64,000 bases of DNA from Sphaerimonospora sp050942215 (GCF_050942215.1 NZ_CP192056.1:5394001-5458000), one strand, 5' to 3'. Positions 1 to 9,427 are shown, counted from the first letter of the stretch. Notes: generated by a model not told the origin, from the letters alone. Numbers and translations: made by a program.

Positions 1-611
1 TGGTCGACGTACCAGGTGGCCCGGTTGTAAACGAAGATCGCCCGCCGGAGGTCGTCGGGAGCGCCGTTGCGCTTGAGCATCTTCGCCGCGCCCAAAATCG
101 CGTCGGCCGGATTGTAGACGTCGCCGTACCCGTCGCCGTCGCCGTCAGAGGCGTACCCGTTGATCCCCGGCGCGATCTTGATCTTGGCCTTGCCGCCCCA
201 CGTGCTGATCAGGAACTGCATCGGCCCGGCGGCGCCCGCGTAGTTGGTGCCGCCGGCGACTCCCGGCAGCTTCGACCGGCCGTGGTCGGTCTCCCGCTTG
301 CCGATCGCGGCGAGCACGTTCCACTGGACGCCGATCTCCTTGCCGACCTTCTTGTAGAGCTCGAGATATTCGGCCGGTATGTCCGTCTTGGCCGTCTCCG
401 ACACTCCCGTGGTGGCCGTGTCCGCCTGCGCGCAGTCCTCCGCGGTTCTGCCACCGAGCAGGAACGACGGCAGGGGCGTCATCAGAATGATCGACCCGAT
501 GAGCGTGAGCGGGACGACCACGGCCAGGGCGAGGAGCACGGCCATGAGCGGCCGCCGTCGAGCCGTGATCACCCGGAACGGCGCCTGGAACGGCGTCCGG
601 CGGGGCGGCAT
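1..611 (-). CDS. Lytic transglycosylase of a secretion/conjugation cluster (3' end cut by window edge)
   Basis: The reading frame begins at ATG 609-611 and stays open to base 1, giving about 203 residues without a stop. A basic N-terminus is followed by one membrane segment (about residues 22-45), so the enzyme part is extracytoplasmic. The soluble part reads LAAIGKRETDHGRS, with the Glu placed as in lysozyme-like lytic transglycosylases, then AAGPMQFLISTWGG and YNPADAILGAAKMLKRNG, all typical of the SLT/MltB-like fold. Such enzymes cut peptidoglycan to let an envelope apparatus through. It starts 2 bases after the stop of the gene at 614-1276, so it belongs to the same operon as the VirB4- and VirB6-like genes. 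The C-terminus, which could carry an NlpC/P60 domain, lies outside the window. Confidence 0.85.
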   Translation of the reverse strand, partial: MPPRRTPFQAPFRVITARRRPLMAVLLALAVVVPLTLIGSIILMTPLPSFLLGGRTAEDCAQADTATTGVSETAKTDIPAEYLELYKKVGKEIGVQWNVLAAIGKRETDHGRSKLPGVAGGTNYAGAAGPMQFLISTWGGKAKIKIAPGINGYASDGDGDGYGDVYNPADAILGAAKMLKRNGAPDDLRRAIFVYNRATWYVD

Positions 612-613
612 GA

Positions 614-1276
614 TCACGGCGCCGTGTCCCCGTCCTGGCCCGCGTCGGCGAGTCCGAGGTCGTAGACCCGCCAGTCGCTTCCCGCCTTGACCACGGTCAC
701 CGCGAACCGGTCGCTCTCGTCCTTTTCGCCCTCCCTGTCGGTCACGTGCCGCACCGAGCCGACGACGAAGACCACCTGGCCGGCGGTCATGTCGCGGATC
801 GTCTGCACCCGCGCCGACGCCCGCGAGACCACCTGGTCGGCGCGGTTGCGCTCCGCCAGCGCCGGGTCGGTCATGGCCCGGGTGAGCTGCGCGGCGAACT
901 CCTCGGTGGTGAACGCGCCGAGCCGCCCGGCGAACGCCGCCGGCTCCTCGTCGTACCGGAAGGTTCCGTACGACTCGGTGAACCGCCGCGCGAGATCGGC
1001 GGCGGCGCCGAGCTCCTGCCGCGTCAGCGGGAGATAGTCGTAGACGTCGAAGGTGGCCGGGGTCTTCGCGACCTGGCGCGGCACCGGGCTGCGCGGCGCG
1101 ACGGCGGCGGCCGTCTGGGACGATCTGTGCTCGCCCGTGGCCGTACGGCCGTCGTCGCCCTGTGCCTCCCCCGACGTGGGCGGGTTCATCGTGAGGTAGA
1201 CGCCCACGACGGCCAGCACGGCGACGGCTCCGGCGAACGCGAGCTTCTTGCCCCTGTCATGTCCCTGTGTGCTCAT
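614..1276 (-). CDS. Membrane-anchored accessory protein of the Tcp/VirB-like cluster
   Basis: A 220-residue protein with a short cytoplasmic N-terminus, one hydrophobic segment at about residues 11-28 and a soluble extracytoplasmic region. I recognise no catalytic motif. The region from about residue 75 (DVYDYLPLTRQELG onward) reads as a compact alpha/beta domain ending in VVKAGSDWRVYDLGLADAG. Such a closing strand resembles NTF2-like/VirB8-like accessory domains, but this is shape-based inference. It sits 18 bases after the VirB6-like gene and 2 bases before the transglycosylase, so co-transcription is very likely. A structural assembly factor of the envelope complex is the most economical role. 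Confidence 0.6.
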   Translation of the reverse strand: MSTQGHDRGKKLAFAGAVAVLAVVGVYLTMNPPTSGEAQGDDGRTATGEHRSSQTAAAVAPRSPVPRQVAKTPATFDVYDYLPLTRQELGAAADLARRFTESYGTFRYDEEPAAFAGRLGAFTTEEFAAQLTRAMTDPALAERNRADQVVSRASARVQTIRDMTAGQVVFVVGSVRHVTDREGEKDESDRFAVTVVKAGSDWRVYDLGLADAGQDGDTAP

Positions 1277-1294
1277 AGACGCCTGGTCACCCGG

Positions 1295-3718
1295 TCAGTC
1301 GCCGGAGTTTCCGTCGGCCGGCCTGGCCCAGAACGGGGTGGGCGCGTCTTCTGATGTCCGCCCGCCGCTCCCCCGGCTCGGCAGCCACAGGGGTGGCGCT
1401 TCGGACGTCCTGCCGGACGACGAACCGGACCTGGAGGTCCCTGATCCGGAACCCCGGCCGGCCGATCCCCGGTCGCGGGAGCCGCCGCCGAAGATGCCGT
1501 CCGAGCGACCGCCGGAACCGTTGCCGGAGCCTCCGCCGGAACCACCGCCGAAGATGCCGCCCCCGGCACGGGAGCCGTTCGAGCCACGTGAACCGTTCGA
1601 ACCCCGTGACCCGCTCGAACCGCGTGAACCATTCGAACCCCGCGAACCGCTCGAACCCCGTGAACCGCTCGAACCGCGGGAGGACCAGCCGCCTGATCGG
1701 CCGCTGAACCAGCCGCCGCGTGAGCCGGTGCCGCCGCCCGACGAAGCGCCGGAGCCCGACCCGGAACCCAGACCGGCGCCCAGACTCGAGCCCAGGCTCG
1801 AACCGGCGCCGGGGCCGGGGGCCGCCGGCGCGCCCTTGGTCCCCGGATAGCGCGGCGACTGCGACAGCTTGAGCGGAGGGGCCGTCCCCTGGCGTGGCGC
1901 CGTCACCGCCTTGCGACGGCCCGCGGCCTGGGCATCGGCGTCCAGCGGCGCCGGCTGTGCCCCGGCCCGGGCCTGCTCAGCCGCGTGTCCCGCCGCCTGA
2001 GCCATCCCCGGCCCGGCCGCTCCCTCCTCGCCGCGTACCCGGCCCTGCGCCACCGATGTGGCGACCGCTGCGGCGGTGCCGGCGCCGCTCGTCATCGCGG
2101 CGGCGCCGATCAGGGGCTCGGCCTTGCGCAGGCCCCAGCGGCCCATGCGGGCCGCGGCCACCGGAGGCAGCGCGTTGGCCGCACGCGACAGCGTGGGCGC
2201 GCTCGCGGCCTCCCCGAGCATGCGGGTCGTGAGCGTATGCCCGTCCATCGAGGAGAACAGGTGCTGGAACGGCCGCCGATAGAAGAAGACGGCGATCGTC
2301 AGCAGCGCCATGAACAGGATCTGCATACCCCAGGGCAGGCCGGTCGAGATGATCAGTGCGTAGCCGTACACGAGGACGCCCAGCACGATGGCGAGCACGG
2401 CCTGGCGCAGCAGGGTGCCGACGACCATCTCCACCCACCGCATCGCGATGATCCGCCCCGAGCCCGGATGTACGCCGATCAGCAGGAACACCGGCCCCAG
2501 CATGAGCAGCAGCAGGAAGCCGACCTTGAGCACCAGCAGCGACACCGCCACGAGGAAGATGAGCAGCCCGGCGACCATGGCGGCGATGAACGCGCCGATC
2601 GCGATGCCGAGCCGGCTCGTCCAGTCCTTGCCCTGGACGAGGAAGAACACCGGGGTGTTCTCCAGCGGCTTGACCACCTCCTCCTCGAACCGCTTCTGGT
2701 GGACGTCGCTGGCGGGCGTCTGGTTCGCGGCCTGCTCTGCGACGTCGATGGCCTGCATGTCGAGGATCTTGGCGCCGAACGTCCGCACAACGCCCGAGTC
2801 CGGATCGGCCGTGCCGAGCTGGCCCATCAGCCACGGCTTGCAGACGAGCGTCGACCAGAGCGCGTCGGCGTTCTGGGCGACCCCCGGCGTGCCCGGCCTG
2901 CCGTACCCTCCGGCCTTCACCTCGGTCGCCGCCGCACCCGCAGCGGCCCCCGCACCCGCATCGGCGCCCGCATCCGTCCCGGCTCCGGCGTCCTCCTTGA
3001 GCGGCAGGCACGAGGCCCCACCGGCGCCGGGCAGGCCGGAGAACGCCGAGTTGACGATTTCGCCGGTCTTGTCGGTCACGGTCTTGCCGATGTTGGTGAA
3101 GTCGCCGGGACGGCTGAAGAACCAGACGGCCACGGTGACCGCGAGCACCATCCAGACGACGCCCTCGGTGGTGGTCGTCGCCCGCCTGCGGATCAGGCCG
3201 AACCAGGCGAGCCAGACCGCGCCGAGGATGACGACCGGCCGCAGGTAGGGCCAGTACATCGCGTCGGCCAGCCTGGTGACGATCGAGTCGGCCGCCTCCT
3301 TGATGGGCTGGAGCGGCCCCTCGGTGGCCGCGGCCTCGTAGGTGCTGATCGTCAGCCGGTCGACGGCCTTGGCCCAGGAGAAGACCGTGTTGGCCCAGGC
3401 GTTGCCGAGCACGGCGGCGACGTCGGAGCACCCGAGATCGTAGGTGTGCCAGAACTGGCCGGACATGCCGTACCGCTCGTAGTTGGTGAGCGGCTGGGCC
3501 GCCGCCCCGTCGGCCGTGCCGCTCCCGGCGGCGGCTTCGGGCGCCGGCGGGCGGACCAGGCCGTCGATGCCGCCGCCGACCATCTCGGGAGCGAGGTCGG
3601 CGGACAGGTCACAGGGCCCGATCGCGCTCGCCGTCTCCGCGGGGAAGACGAGCGGCAGGGTAACGAACGCCGCGAAGGCCACCAGGAGCAGGACGAGCCT
3701 GCGCCGCAATCGCTTCAA
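1295..3718 (-). CDS. VirB6/TrbL-like polytopic membrane protein with Gly/Ser/Arg-rich tail
   Basis: An 807-residue protein with an N-terminal signal/anchor (about residues 8-30), a pair of membrane segments near residues 155-205, and a cluster of three to five long hydrophobic segments near residues 370-490. This layout matches TrbL/VirB6-type inner-membrane channel components of type IV secretion systems. An Ala/Gly-rich linker precedes a tail (about residues 620-807) made mostly of Gly, Ser and Arg, containing six-residue repeats. The start codon overlaps the stop of the upstream VirB4-like gene by 4 bases (ATGA), so the two are translationally coupled. The assignment rests on topology and neighbours, not on a conserved motif. 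Confidence 0.7.
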   Translation of the reverse strand: MKRLRRRLVLLLVAFAAFVTLPLVFPAETASAIGPCDLSADLAPEMVGGGIDGLVRPPAPEAAAGSGTADGAAAQPLTNYERYGMSGQFWHTYDLGCSDVAAVLGNAWANTVFSWAKAVDRLTISTYEAAATEGPLQPIKEAADSIVTRLADAMYWPYLRPVVILGAVWLAWFGLIRRRATTTTEGVVWMVLAVTVAVWFFSRPGDFTNIGKTVTDKTGEIVNSAFSGLPGAGGASCLPLKEDAGAGTDAGADAGAGAAAGAAATEVKAGGYGRPGTPGVAQNADALWSTLVCKPWLMGQLGTADPDSGVVRTFGAKILDMQAIDVAEQAANQTPASDVHQKRFEEEVVKPLENTPVFFLVQGKDWTSRLGIAIGAFIAAMVAGLLIFLVAVSLLVLKVGFLLLLMLGPVFLLIGVHPGSGRIIAMRWVEMVVGTLLRQAVLAIVLGVLVYGYALIISTGLPWGMQILFMALLTIAVFFYRRPFQHLFSSMDGHTLTTRMLGEAASAPTLSRAANALPPVAAARMGRWGLRKAEPLIGAAAMTSGAGTAAAVATSVAQGRVRGEEGAAGPGMAQAAGHAAEQARAGAQPAPLDADAQAAGRRKAVTAPRQGTAPPLKLSQSPRYPGTKGAPAAPGPGAGSSLGSSLGAGLGSGSGSGASSGGGTGSRGGWFSGRSGGWSSRGSSGSRGSSGSRGSNGSRGSSGSRGSNGSRGSNGSRAGGGIFGGGSGGGSGNGSGGRSDGIFGGGSRDRGSAGRGSGSGTSRSGSSSGRTSEAPPLWLPSRGSGGRTSEDAPTPFWARPADGNSGD
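1571..1680 (-). repeat. 18-bp in-frame tandem repeats in the VirB6-like tail
   Basis: About six copies of an 18-bp unit encode GSRGSS/GSRGSN hexapeptides on the minus strand. Copies differ mainly at synonymous or Ser/Asn positions, which fits slippage or unequal exchange in a low-complexity tail. Confidence 0.85.
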
Positions 3719-6198
3719 GACCGCACCTCCTGCGCGACCCCCGACCGACCGGAACCCCCGACACCCTGATCATCATCGTTTCCGTTCTCGCCTGGCTTCT
3801 CGTGCGTCGGATTCGTGTCGAGCCACCGCAGCAGCTCCGCCGAGATCAGGTCCACCCCGATGCGACCCGCCCGGCCATCCAGATCACGGAAGACGCACTC
3901 CCCGTTGCCCAGGGAGCGCAGCACGCCCTTGTGCTCCTCCGACGGATCCACGCCGAGGAGCTCCATCACGTGCTCGACCTCGACCCGCTCTGTCGAGCGG
4001 AAGGCGAAGACCGATGACAGACAGTTGGTGACCTGCTCGTTGAGCAGGTCACCCGCGTTCTGGGAGACCAGTACGAGCGCGGTGTTGCGTGACCGGCCCA
4101 TCCTGGAGACCTCGGGCACCAGCTTGGCGCCCTCCGGCGTGGACGTGATCGCCCAGGCCTCGTCGAGGAAGATCGCTTTGGGGGTGCGCCGGTCGACTCC
4201 GTTCATCAGCCGCCGGGCGAACTGGGACACCAGATAGAGCAGGGCGACCGACAGCCGCTGCTCGTAGGAGTAGTCGTCCCTGGGGGTCGTGACGTCGGGC
4301 AGCGTGAGGCCGCCCAGCGTGAACACCGTGGTCCAGCCCGCGGTGTCGATCTGCTCGCCGCCGCCGGGATCGAAGCAGAGCCTGGCCAGGTGCATCTCGG
4401 ACATCGACCGCAGCACGGCGCCGAGGTTCTTCGACGCGGGGTCGTCCGACTGCTCGAGGTGGTCGACCACCTTGCCCAGCGACGGGTCGGGCTCGTTCGA
4501 CACAGCGGCCACCGCCTGGATCATGGCCGACTCGCGCTCCTCCGACATACGCGGCAGCAGCAGCCGCAGGGTCTCGCTGGCCATCGTCTTCTTGGCCGCG
4601 ATGTCGTCGCCGAACGAGAACGGGTCGAGCAGGCCGGGCGCCGCCGATCCCAAGGGGATGGTGCGCGCCTGGCGGCCACGCCGCCGCAGGAGCCGTACGA
4701 GCGACTCCGCGTCGCCCTTCGGGTCGATGACGGCCACGGTCACCCCGCGCAGCGCCATCTGGTAGATCAGCAGCAGGGCGAGCGTGGTCTTGCCGCCACC
4801 CGGCTCCCCTGTGATCGCGATGGCCGTCGGGCGGTTGCGCGCCGCCGCCACCAGGGGATCGAAGTGGACGATGCCACGCGCCCGGCCCATGGTCTCGCCG
4901 ATGTACGGCCCGATCCACCCGGCATTCGACTCGTCCACCCGGTCGCCGAGCTCCACGGTGGCCGTCGCCATGCCACCCGCGATCGTACGCAGCGGCTGCC
5001 GCTGGGCGTACGCGTTGACCCGCAGCCGCTCCCCGGGAAGAGCCTCGCAGAACAGCGAGAACTGGTCGCCGGTGGAGTTGACGATGTCGATGCCGATGTC
5101 GCGGTAGTGCTCCACGACGGCCTCGATCCGCTGGACGCAGATCTCCTCCGTCGGCGCGCTCACGCTCAGCCGGTGCCAGCCGTACACGAACGGCAGGCGC
5201 TCCTTCGTGATGCCGTGTTCGAGCATGCGGGCTGCGTCGATCTGCTCGGCCAGCGCGAGCGGCGCCTCCGCCCCGGCCTCGCGGATGTGGATGTCCATGT
5301 CGCGGGCGTGCGCCAGCTTGCGCGCCACATCCTTGCTCGCCCGGACCGGCGGGACCAGCCGCATCCTGCTGGAGACCTCGACGGGAAAGGGCAGCTGGTC
5401 GGCGAAGTGCAGCCACGGCTCCCCGTCGGGGAACGGCATGAGGTCGGGGAACCGGGCGAACGACAGGTGCGCGATGTAGCTGTCGCCGGTCGGCTGCACT
5501 ATCCGGAGTAACGAACGCCCGTTGTGGATCTGCCCCTCGACCAGCGATTCGATCTCGCCCCTGCCCCATCTGCGCCGGGGTGACGCCGACGGCGGCGGGT
5601 CGCCGAGCCCGCCGGATGCGGCGTGCTGGAACAGCCAGGCGACCTCGGTGGAGGTGGCGTGACGCGCGTAGAGGGCGCTGGAGGCCAGTGCTCGGCCGAG
5701 CCGTTCCGCCGCCTCGGTCCACCGCTCGATCTCGCGGGCCGGCACGTGGTCGTCCTCGATGCCGAGTGCCTTCTCCCCGCGCTGGTAGAAGCCGAAGAGC
5801 TGGGCCAGCACGCCGGTGCCCAGCTGGGCGCCGCGCGGGCCGAGCCGTACGCCGAGGTAGACCTCCTTGCTCCAGAAGTCCTTGGCCCAGACGTGGCGGT
5901 ACATCTCCTCCAGATACTCACGCCAGCCCGGGCCCTCGTCCGAGGTCGTGTCGAGCGCCATCGCCCACTCGGCCGCCGGATAGGCCCGATGCGCGATCCG
6001 CAGGTGCACCTCGGCGTCGGGCATCCTGATCGCGGCCAGTGCGATGGTGATGTTGGTGGCGAGCGCCTCCCGCTCCTCGGGGGTGAGAAACTCGTAGCTC
6101 ACCGTCGGCAACCGGAAGTACGCCCATGCCGCCGACTCGGTGAGAAGGACGCGATCGTCGAAATACCGCACCGCCAGGCGGCTTCGCGCCCTGCTCAT
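3715..6198 (-). CDS. VirB4/TraC-type secretion ATPase
   Basis: An 827-residue cytoplasmic ATPase. The N-terminal half (about 1-440) is a VirB4-like, non-catalytic domain. The C-terminal half is an AAA-type motor with Walker A ITGEPGGGKTTLALL near residue 461, a Walker B strand AIFLDEAWAI near residue 676, and a following VLVSQNAGDLL sensor-like strand. These match VirB4/TraC ATPases (AAA_10 family) that power type IV secretion and pilus assembly. The gene overlaps the VirB6-like gene by 4 bases and follows the ParA-like fusion by 3 bases. It is the most diagnostic member of the cluster. Confidence 0.9.
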   Translation of the reverse strand: MSRARSRLAVRYFDDRVLLTESAAWAYFRLPTVSYEFLTPEEREALATNITIALAAIRMPDAEVHLRIAHRAYPAAEWAMALDTTSDEGPGWREYLEEMYRHVWAKDFWSKEVYLGVRLGPRGAQLGTGVLAQLFGFYQRGEKALGIEDDHVPAREIERWTEAAERLGRALASSALYARHATSTEVAWLFQHAASGGLGDPPPSASPRRRWGRGEIESLVEGQIHNGRSLLRIVQPTGDSYIAHLSFARFPDLMPFPDGEPWLHFADQLPFPVEVSSRMRLVPPVRASKDVARKLAHARDMDIHIREAGAEAPLALAEQIDAARMLEHGITKERLPFVYGWHRLSVSAPTEEICVQRIEAVVEHYRDIGIDIVNSTGDQFSLFCEALPGERLRVNAYAQRQPLRTIAGGMATATVELGDRVDESNAGWIGPYIGETMGRARGIVHFDPLVAAARNRPTAIAITGEPGGGKTTLALLLIYQMALRGVTVAVIDPKGDAESLVRLLRRRGRQARTIPLGSAAPGLLDPFSFGDDIAAKKTMASETLRLLLPRMSEERESAMIQAVAAVSNEPDPSLGKVVDHLEQSDDPASKNLGAVLRSMSEMHLARLCFDPGGGEQIDTAGWTTVFTLGGLTLPDVTTPRDDYSYEQRLSVALLYLVSQFARRLMNGVDRRTPKAIFLDEAWAITSTPEGAKLVPEVSRMGRSRNTALVLVSQNAGDLLNEQVTNCLSSVFAFRSTERVEVEHVMELLGVDPSEEHKGVLRSLGNGECVFRDLDGRAGRIGVDLISAELLRWLDTNPTHEKPGENGNDDDQGVGGSGRSGVAQEVRS

Positions 6199-6201
6199 CG
6201 T

Positions 6202-9039
6202 TCACTCACCCGCTTTCTCACCCGTGCGTTCTCGGACTCTGGGCGTGTCGCTCGGCCGGTTGGCCGCCAGACTGCTCACGATCACTCCCGCAAGTGCAAC
6301 GTACGCCCTGCGGCCCCCCGTGCGAAGGTGGTTGAGGTCAACAGGTCCGGGACGGCCCGGCGCGAGCTCGTCCTCCCACGGCACCCGGACGATCGCCCGG
6401 CAGCGACCGCTGGCCACGGACTCGGCCTGCTCAACCTCCGGCAGGCTGCGGCGGCTCACCCCGTTTATCACCATCACGCCCCGGCGCCGCAGGTCGGAGC
6501 AGCCGTGACCGTCGAGCCACTCGTAGGTCATGGCGATCGCCTCGGGGGCGTCCGCGCTCGCGGGGGCCACCAGCACGAGTTGGTCGGCGTACGGCAGCAG
6601 CCGGGCCGCCAGCGCGGCGGCGGGGTCGATCACGGTGAGCCCGTAGCAGCGCTCGAGCGCGGCCAGCGTCCGGCTCCAGTCGCCGTGGGACGCCCGGTCC
6701 GCCAGGCGCTGCGCCGCCTGGTCGTCGATGTCCGCCCCGAGCACCTCGAGCCCCGACCCGCATCGCGAGGTCTGCGCCCCTAGTCCGAGGTAGCGGGTCA
6801 GCGACCCGGCGCCCTCGAGAAGAGAACCCGGCCGCTCGGGCTCGGCCGCGATTCTCTCGATCATCGTGCCGTCGCCGCCGCTCGCGTCGAGGGCCAGCAC
6901 ACGGTCCTCTCGATAGCGGGCCAGCGTGTGTCCCAGCATCAGGGCCGTGGTCGTCTGCCCCGCACCACCGGTGCAGCCCAGCACCATGATCCGCCTGCTC
7001 CCGGAGAGCGGCGTTCTGGCCCTCGCCTCGTCGATCTCCATCCCGTCGGTACGGCTCCCGCCCACGACCACCTGGGCCAGCCGACGCCAGCCGCCGGAGG
7101 GGTCGCGACCGACCACGGCCTCCACCCGGCGGAGCCTGGGCGGCCCCTCCCCCCTGGTCTTGGGTGACTGGATCTTCGGCGGCGCGATCTTCTCCGGCCG
7201 GCTCGCCGGCTTCGCGGCCTTCGCCGCCTCCGCGTGCACCGGCTGCGCGGGCGGCACGGTCACCGGCCGGGCCGGCGGCACCGCCTGTATGGGCGGCGGC
7301 ACCGGGTGCACGGGGGGCCGCTTCGTCGGCTGCCTGGGCTGCTCGGGCCGCATGGGCCTCGGGGGGCGGCCCTTCCTGTGCTGCTCGCGCGCTCTGCGCT
7401 GCCACTCGTCGGAGTCCTGCCGCCCGGCGGCCTTCCGGTCCGCCGCCTCGTCGCTCGCGGGTCGGCGATCCCCCGATGCTTCGCTCGCGGTCTCCTCCCC
7501 CTCCGTGACGGCGGGCCCGTCACTCGGGGCGGTTTCCACGAGAGCCGCCGGTGGCGCTGCCGTCCGGAGTTCCGGAGTCGGAGTCTGGACCTCGATCGTC
7601 GGGGTCTCCGCTGCTCGGGGTTCTAAAGCCTGGGATTGCGACGCCGGGGATTCCGGGGCCTGAAGCTCCGGGGTCTGAGGCTCTGGGGCTTGAGGCTCCG
7701 CCGTCGGGCGCCCCGGGGTAGTGCGCTCCGGGATGGTGTGATCCGGGATGCTGTGCTCCACGGCCTCTTCCGGTCCGGCAGGACCGTCCGGTCGCGGGGC
7801 CGGATCCGCCGACGGCAGGGCGCGGCCGTCCACCGAGGCGGCGAGCCGGCGAAGGCGGCGGAGCGCCTCGGTCCCTATGGGCGGCGCGTCCGAGACCGGC
7901 GTCGCCGGCCCTCCATCCGGGACCGGCTCATCCGGGACCCGCACCTCCTCGACCCGGGCGTCCGAACCTCCGATATGCGAGACCTGAGCGTCGGAAACCC
8001 GCCCCTCCTCGACCCGGGCGTCCGGAACCCCGATGTGCGAGACCTGAGCGTCGGAAACCCGCCCCTCGGAGATCCGGGCGTCCGAGATCTGCGCTTCCGA
8101 AGCTCGGGCATCCGAGGCCCCTGTGTACGAGACCGGGGTACGCGAGGCCGGGGTGTCCGAGGCCGGGGCGTCGACGGAGGGCGGCCCGGCGGGCGTCATC
8201 TCCCGTGCGTCGAGCGCCTCCGATGCCGGAGTGGCCTCCGGCGCCCTGGGGGCCTCCAGAGCCAGGGGCGCCACAGCCTCCTGGGCGGAGAACGCGCGGT
8301 CGCGCTCACCCGACACGGCTCCCCGCCCGGATGCGGAGGCCGTACGCCATGAGGCGGCGGACGGGACATCGGCGATGGGAGCGGCCGCAGCAGCGGCGGC
8401 GGCCACCGCCGGACGCACGACGCCCGACGGCACGGCGTCGGCGGAACGGCCGACGCCTTGGTAACCCCTGCGGGCCGGGCGGCCTGTGCCCGGGGCGGCC
8501 GGGCGGCCGGAAGGGATGAGCGCCGCGGGCGCGGCGGCCGGCCGCCCGATCACCCGGCCGCGCTCCCCTGACGGTCCCGGCTCCTTGGCCACGATCTTGG
8601 CGCGCGCCTTCCCGCTCGTCTTCCCCTTGACCTTGACAGTGGTCCGGGCGGCGGCCGGCACGATCCGCGGCGACGTGGACCGCCACACCCTGGCGGTGAA
8701 GGTGATCTCTTCGGGCTCGCCCAGCGGAGCCATCCGGCACCAGGTGCGGGGCTCGGCCAGGTAGCGGAGCTGAGACTGCAGGAGCTCGGTGAGCCGCTTT
8801 CCCTCGATGACGGGACGGGTGGCCAGCCAGGTCAGGACACCGGGCGGGACCAGGTAGACGACATGCCACGGAGCCTGGAACGGAAGCCCGACAAGCGCGA
8901 GGAAGACCCACCAGGGGACCAGCACGCCCACGAACACACCGATCCAGACGATGGGAAGCGGCATTGGCAGCCGAAGGTCGTACAGCTTGTACAGCCGCTT
9001 CTCAATGCGCCAGATATTCGTATACGTGGGCAGATCCAC
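6202..9039 (-). CDS. TcpE-like membrane domain fused to a degenerate MinD/ParA-like ATPase domain
   Basis: A 945-residue fusion starting at GTG behind a GAGGAGG ribosome site. Residues 1-120 (IEKRLYKLYDLRLP, then two membrane hairpins and LATRPVIEGKRLTELL) resemble the TcpE family of conjugation proteins. Residues about 120-670 are a Pro/Ala/Ser/Glu-rich linker with 20-residue repeats. The C-terminal 270 residues look like a MinD/ParA-type domain: MVLGCTGGAGQTTTALML, then VLALDASGGDGTMIERI and LTVIDPAAALAARLLPYADQ. In the P-loop the lysine that normally contacts phosphate is Gln, and the signature lysine is Thr, so ATP hydrolysis is doubtful. It may act as a positioning or scaffold subunit. 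Long-linker MinD-like proteins are known in other actinobacterial secretion systems. Confidence 0.7.
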   Translation of the reverse strand: MDLPTYTNIWRIEKRLYKLYDLRLPMPLPIVWIGVFVGVLVPWWVFLALVGLPFQAPWHVVYLVPPGVLTWLATRPVIEGKRLTELLQSQLRYLAEPRTWCRMAPLGEPEEITFTARVWRSTSPRIVPAAARTTVKVKGKTSGKARAKIVAKEPGPSGERGRVIGRPAAAPAALIPSGRPAAPGTGRPARRGYQGVGRSADAVPSGVVRPAVAAAAAAAAPIADVPSAASWRTASASGRGAVSGERDRAFSAQEAVAPLALEAPRAPEATPASEALDAREMTPAGPPSVDAPASDTPASRTPVSYTGASDARASEAQISDARISEGRVSDAQVSHIGVPDARVEEGRVSDAQVSHIGGSDARVEEVRVPDEPVPDGGPATPVSDAPPIGTEALRRLRRLAASVDGRALPSADPAPRPDGPAGPEEAVEHSIPDHTIPERTTPGRPTAEPQAPEPQTPELQAPESPASQSQALEPRAAETPTIEVQTPTPELRTAAPPAALVETAPSDGPAVTEGEETASEASGDRRPASDEAADRKAAGRQDSDEWQRRAREQHRKGRPPRPMRPEQPRQPTKRPPVHPVPPPIQAVPPARPVTVPPAQPVHAEAAKAAKPASRPEKIAPPKIQSPKTRGEGPPRLRRVEAVVGRDPSGGWRRLAQVVVGGSRTDGMEIDEARARTPLSGSRRIMVLGCTGGAGQTTTALMLGHTLARYREDRVLALDASGGDGTMIERIAAEPERPGSLLEGAGSLTRYLGLGAQTSRCGSGLEVLGADIDDQAAQRLADRASHGDWSRTLAALERCYGLTVIDPAAALAARLLPYADQLVLVAPASADAPEAIAMTYEWLDGHGCSDLRRRGVMVINGVSRRSLPEVEQAESVASGRCRAIVRVPWEDELAPGRPGPVDLNHLRTGGRRAYVALAGVIVSSLAANRPSDTPRVRERTGEKAGE
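7921..8100 (-). repeat. 60-bp tandem repeat, three units, in the fusion protein linker
   Basis: Three consecutive 60-bp blocks (7921-7980, 7981-8040, 8041-8100) align in register. The first two are nearly identical over most of their length and the third degenerates at its end. On the minus strand they encode 20-residue units rich in SDAQVSHIG and DARVEEGRV. Confidence 0.9.
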
Positions 9040-9063
9040 CCGATCCTCCTCTCCGCCCGTCGG

Positions 9064-9378
9064 TCACTTGATGCCGAGCGCACCCGCGATGGCCTTGGCC
9101 GTCACCTCGATGATGTTGGGGACATAGAAGATCACACCGATCGCGACCGCCAGGATGATGAACTGCACAAATCTGGTGATCTCGCGGGTGAACAGAAAGA
9201 AGATCGCCACTACGGAGACGACCGCGAGGAAAAGCGGGGCGAAGAAGGTCCGGAGGAAATCCGCGAGCCCGGCCGTGTTGATGCCCGTCACCGGCTCGGG
9301 GGACGGCGCGACGGCGAGATCGTGCATGATGGCGATGATTCCGCCGATGACACCATCCACCATGGTCTTCACAATCAA
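9064..9378 (-). CDS. Small integral membrane protein of the Tcp/VirB-like cluster
   Basis: A 104-residue protein, or about 99 residues if the in-frame ATG at 9361-9363 is used; TTG 9376-9378 and GTG 9370-9372 are also possible and sit behind a GGGAGG ribosome site. It has an amphipathic N-terminus and two long hydrophobic segments (about residues 45-65 and 70-95). Size and topology recall VirB2/TrbC or TcpD-type small membrane subunits, but no pilin signature is certain. It lies 24 bases before the TcpE/ParA fusion and 49 bases after the TcpC-like gene, inside the operon. Confidence 0.65.
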   Translation of the reverse strand: MIVKTMVDGVIGGIIAIMHDLAVAPSPEPVTGINTAGLADFLRTFFAPLFLAVVSVVAIFFLFTREITRFVQFIILAVAIGVIFYVPNIIEVTAKAIAGALGIK

Positions 9379-9427
9379 CTCTCGCCCTCCCGGGGGTATG
9401 GATCAGCGATGACATGATCGGGCTGCG

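Noticed and set aside
1571..1680. Non-coding direct-repeat array
   Set aside because: The 18-bp units are in frame and encode a continuous GSRGS tail of the VirB6-like protein.
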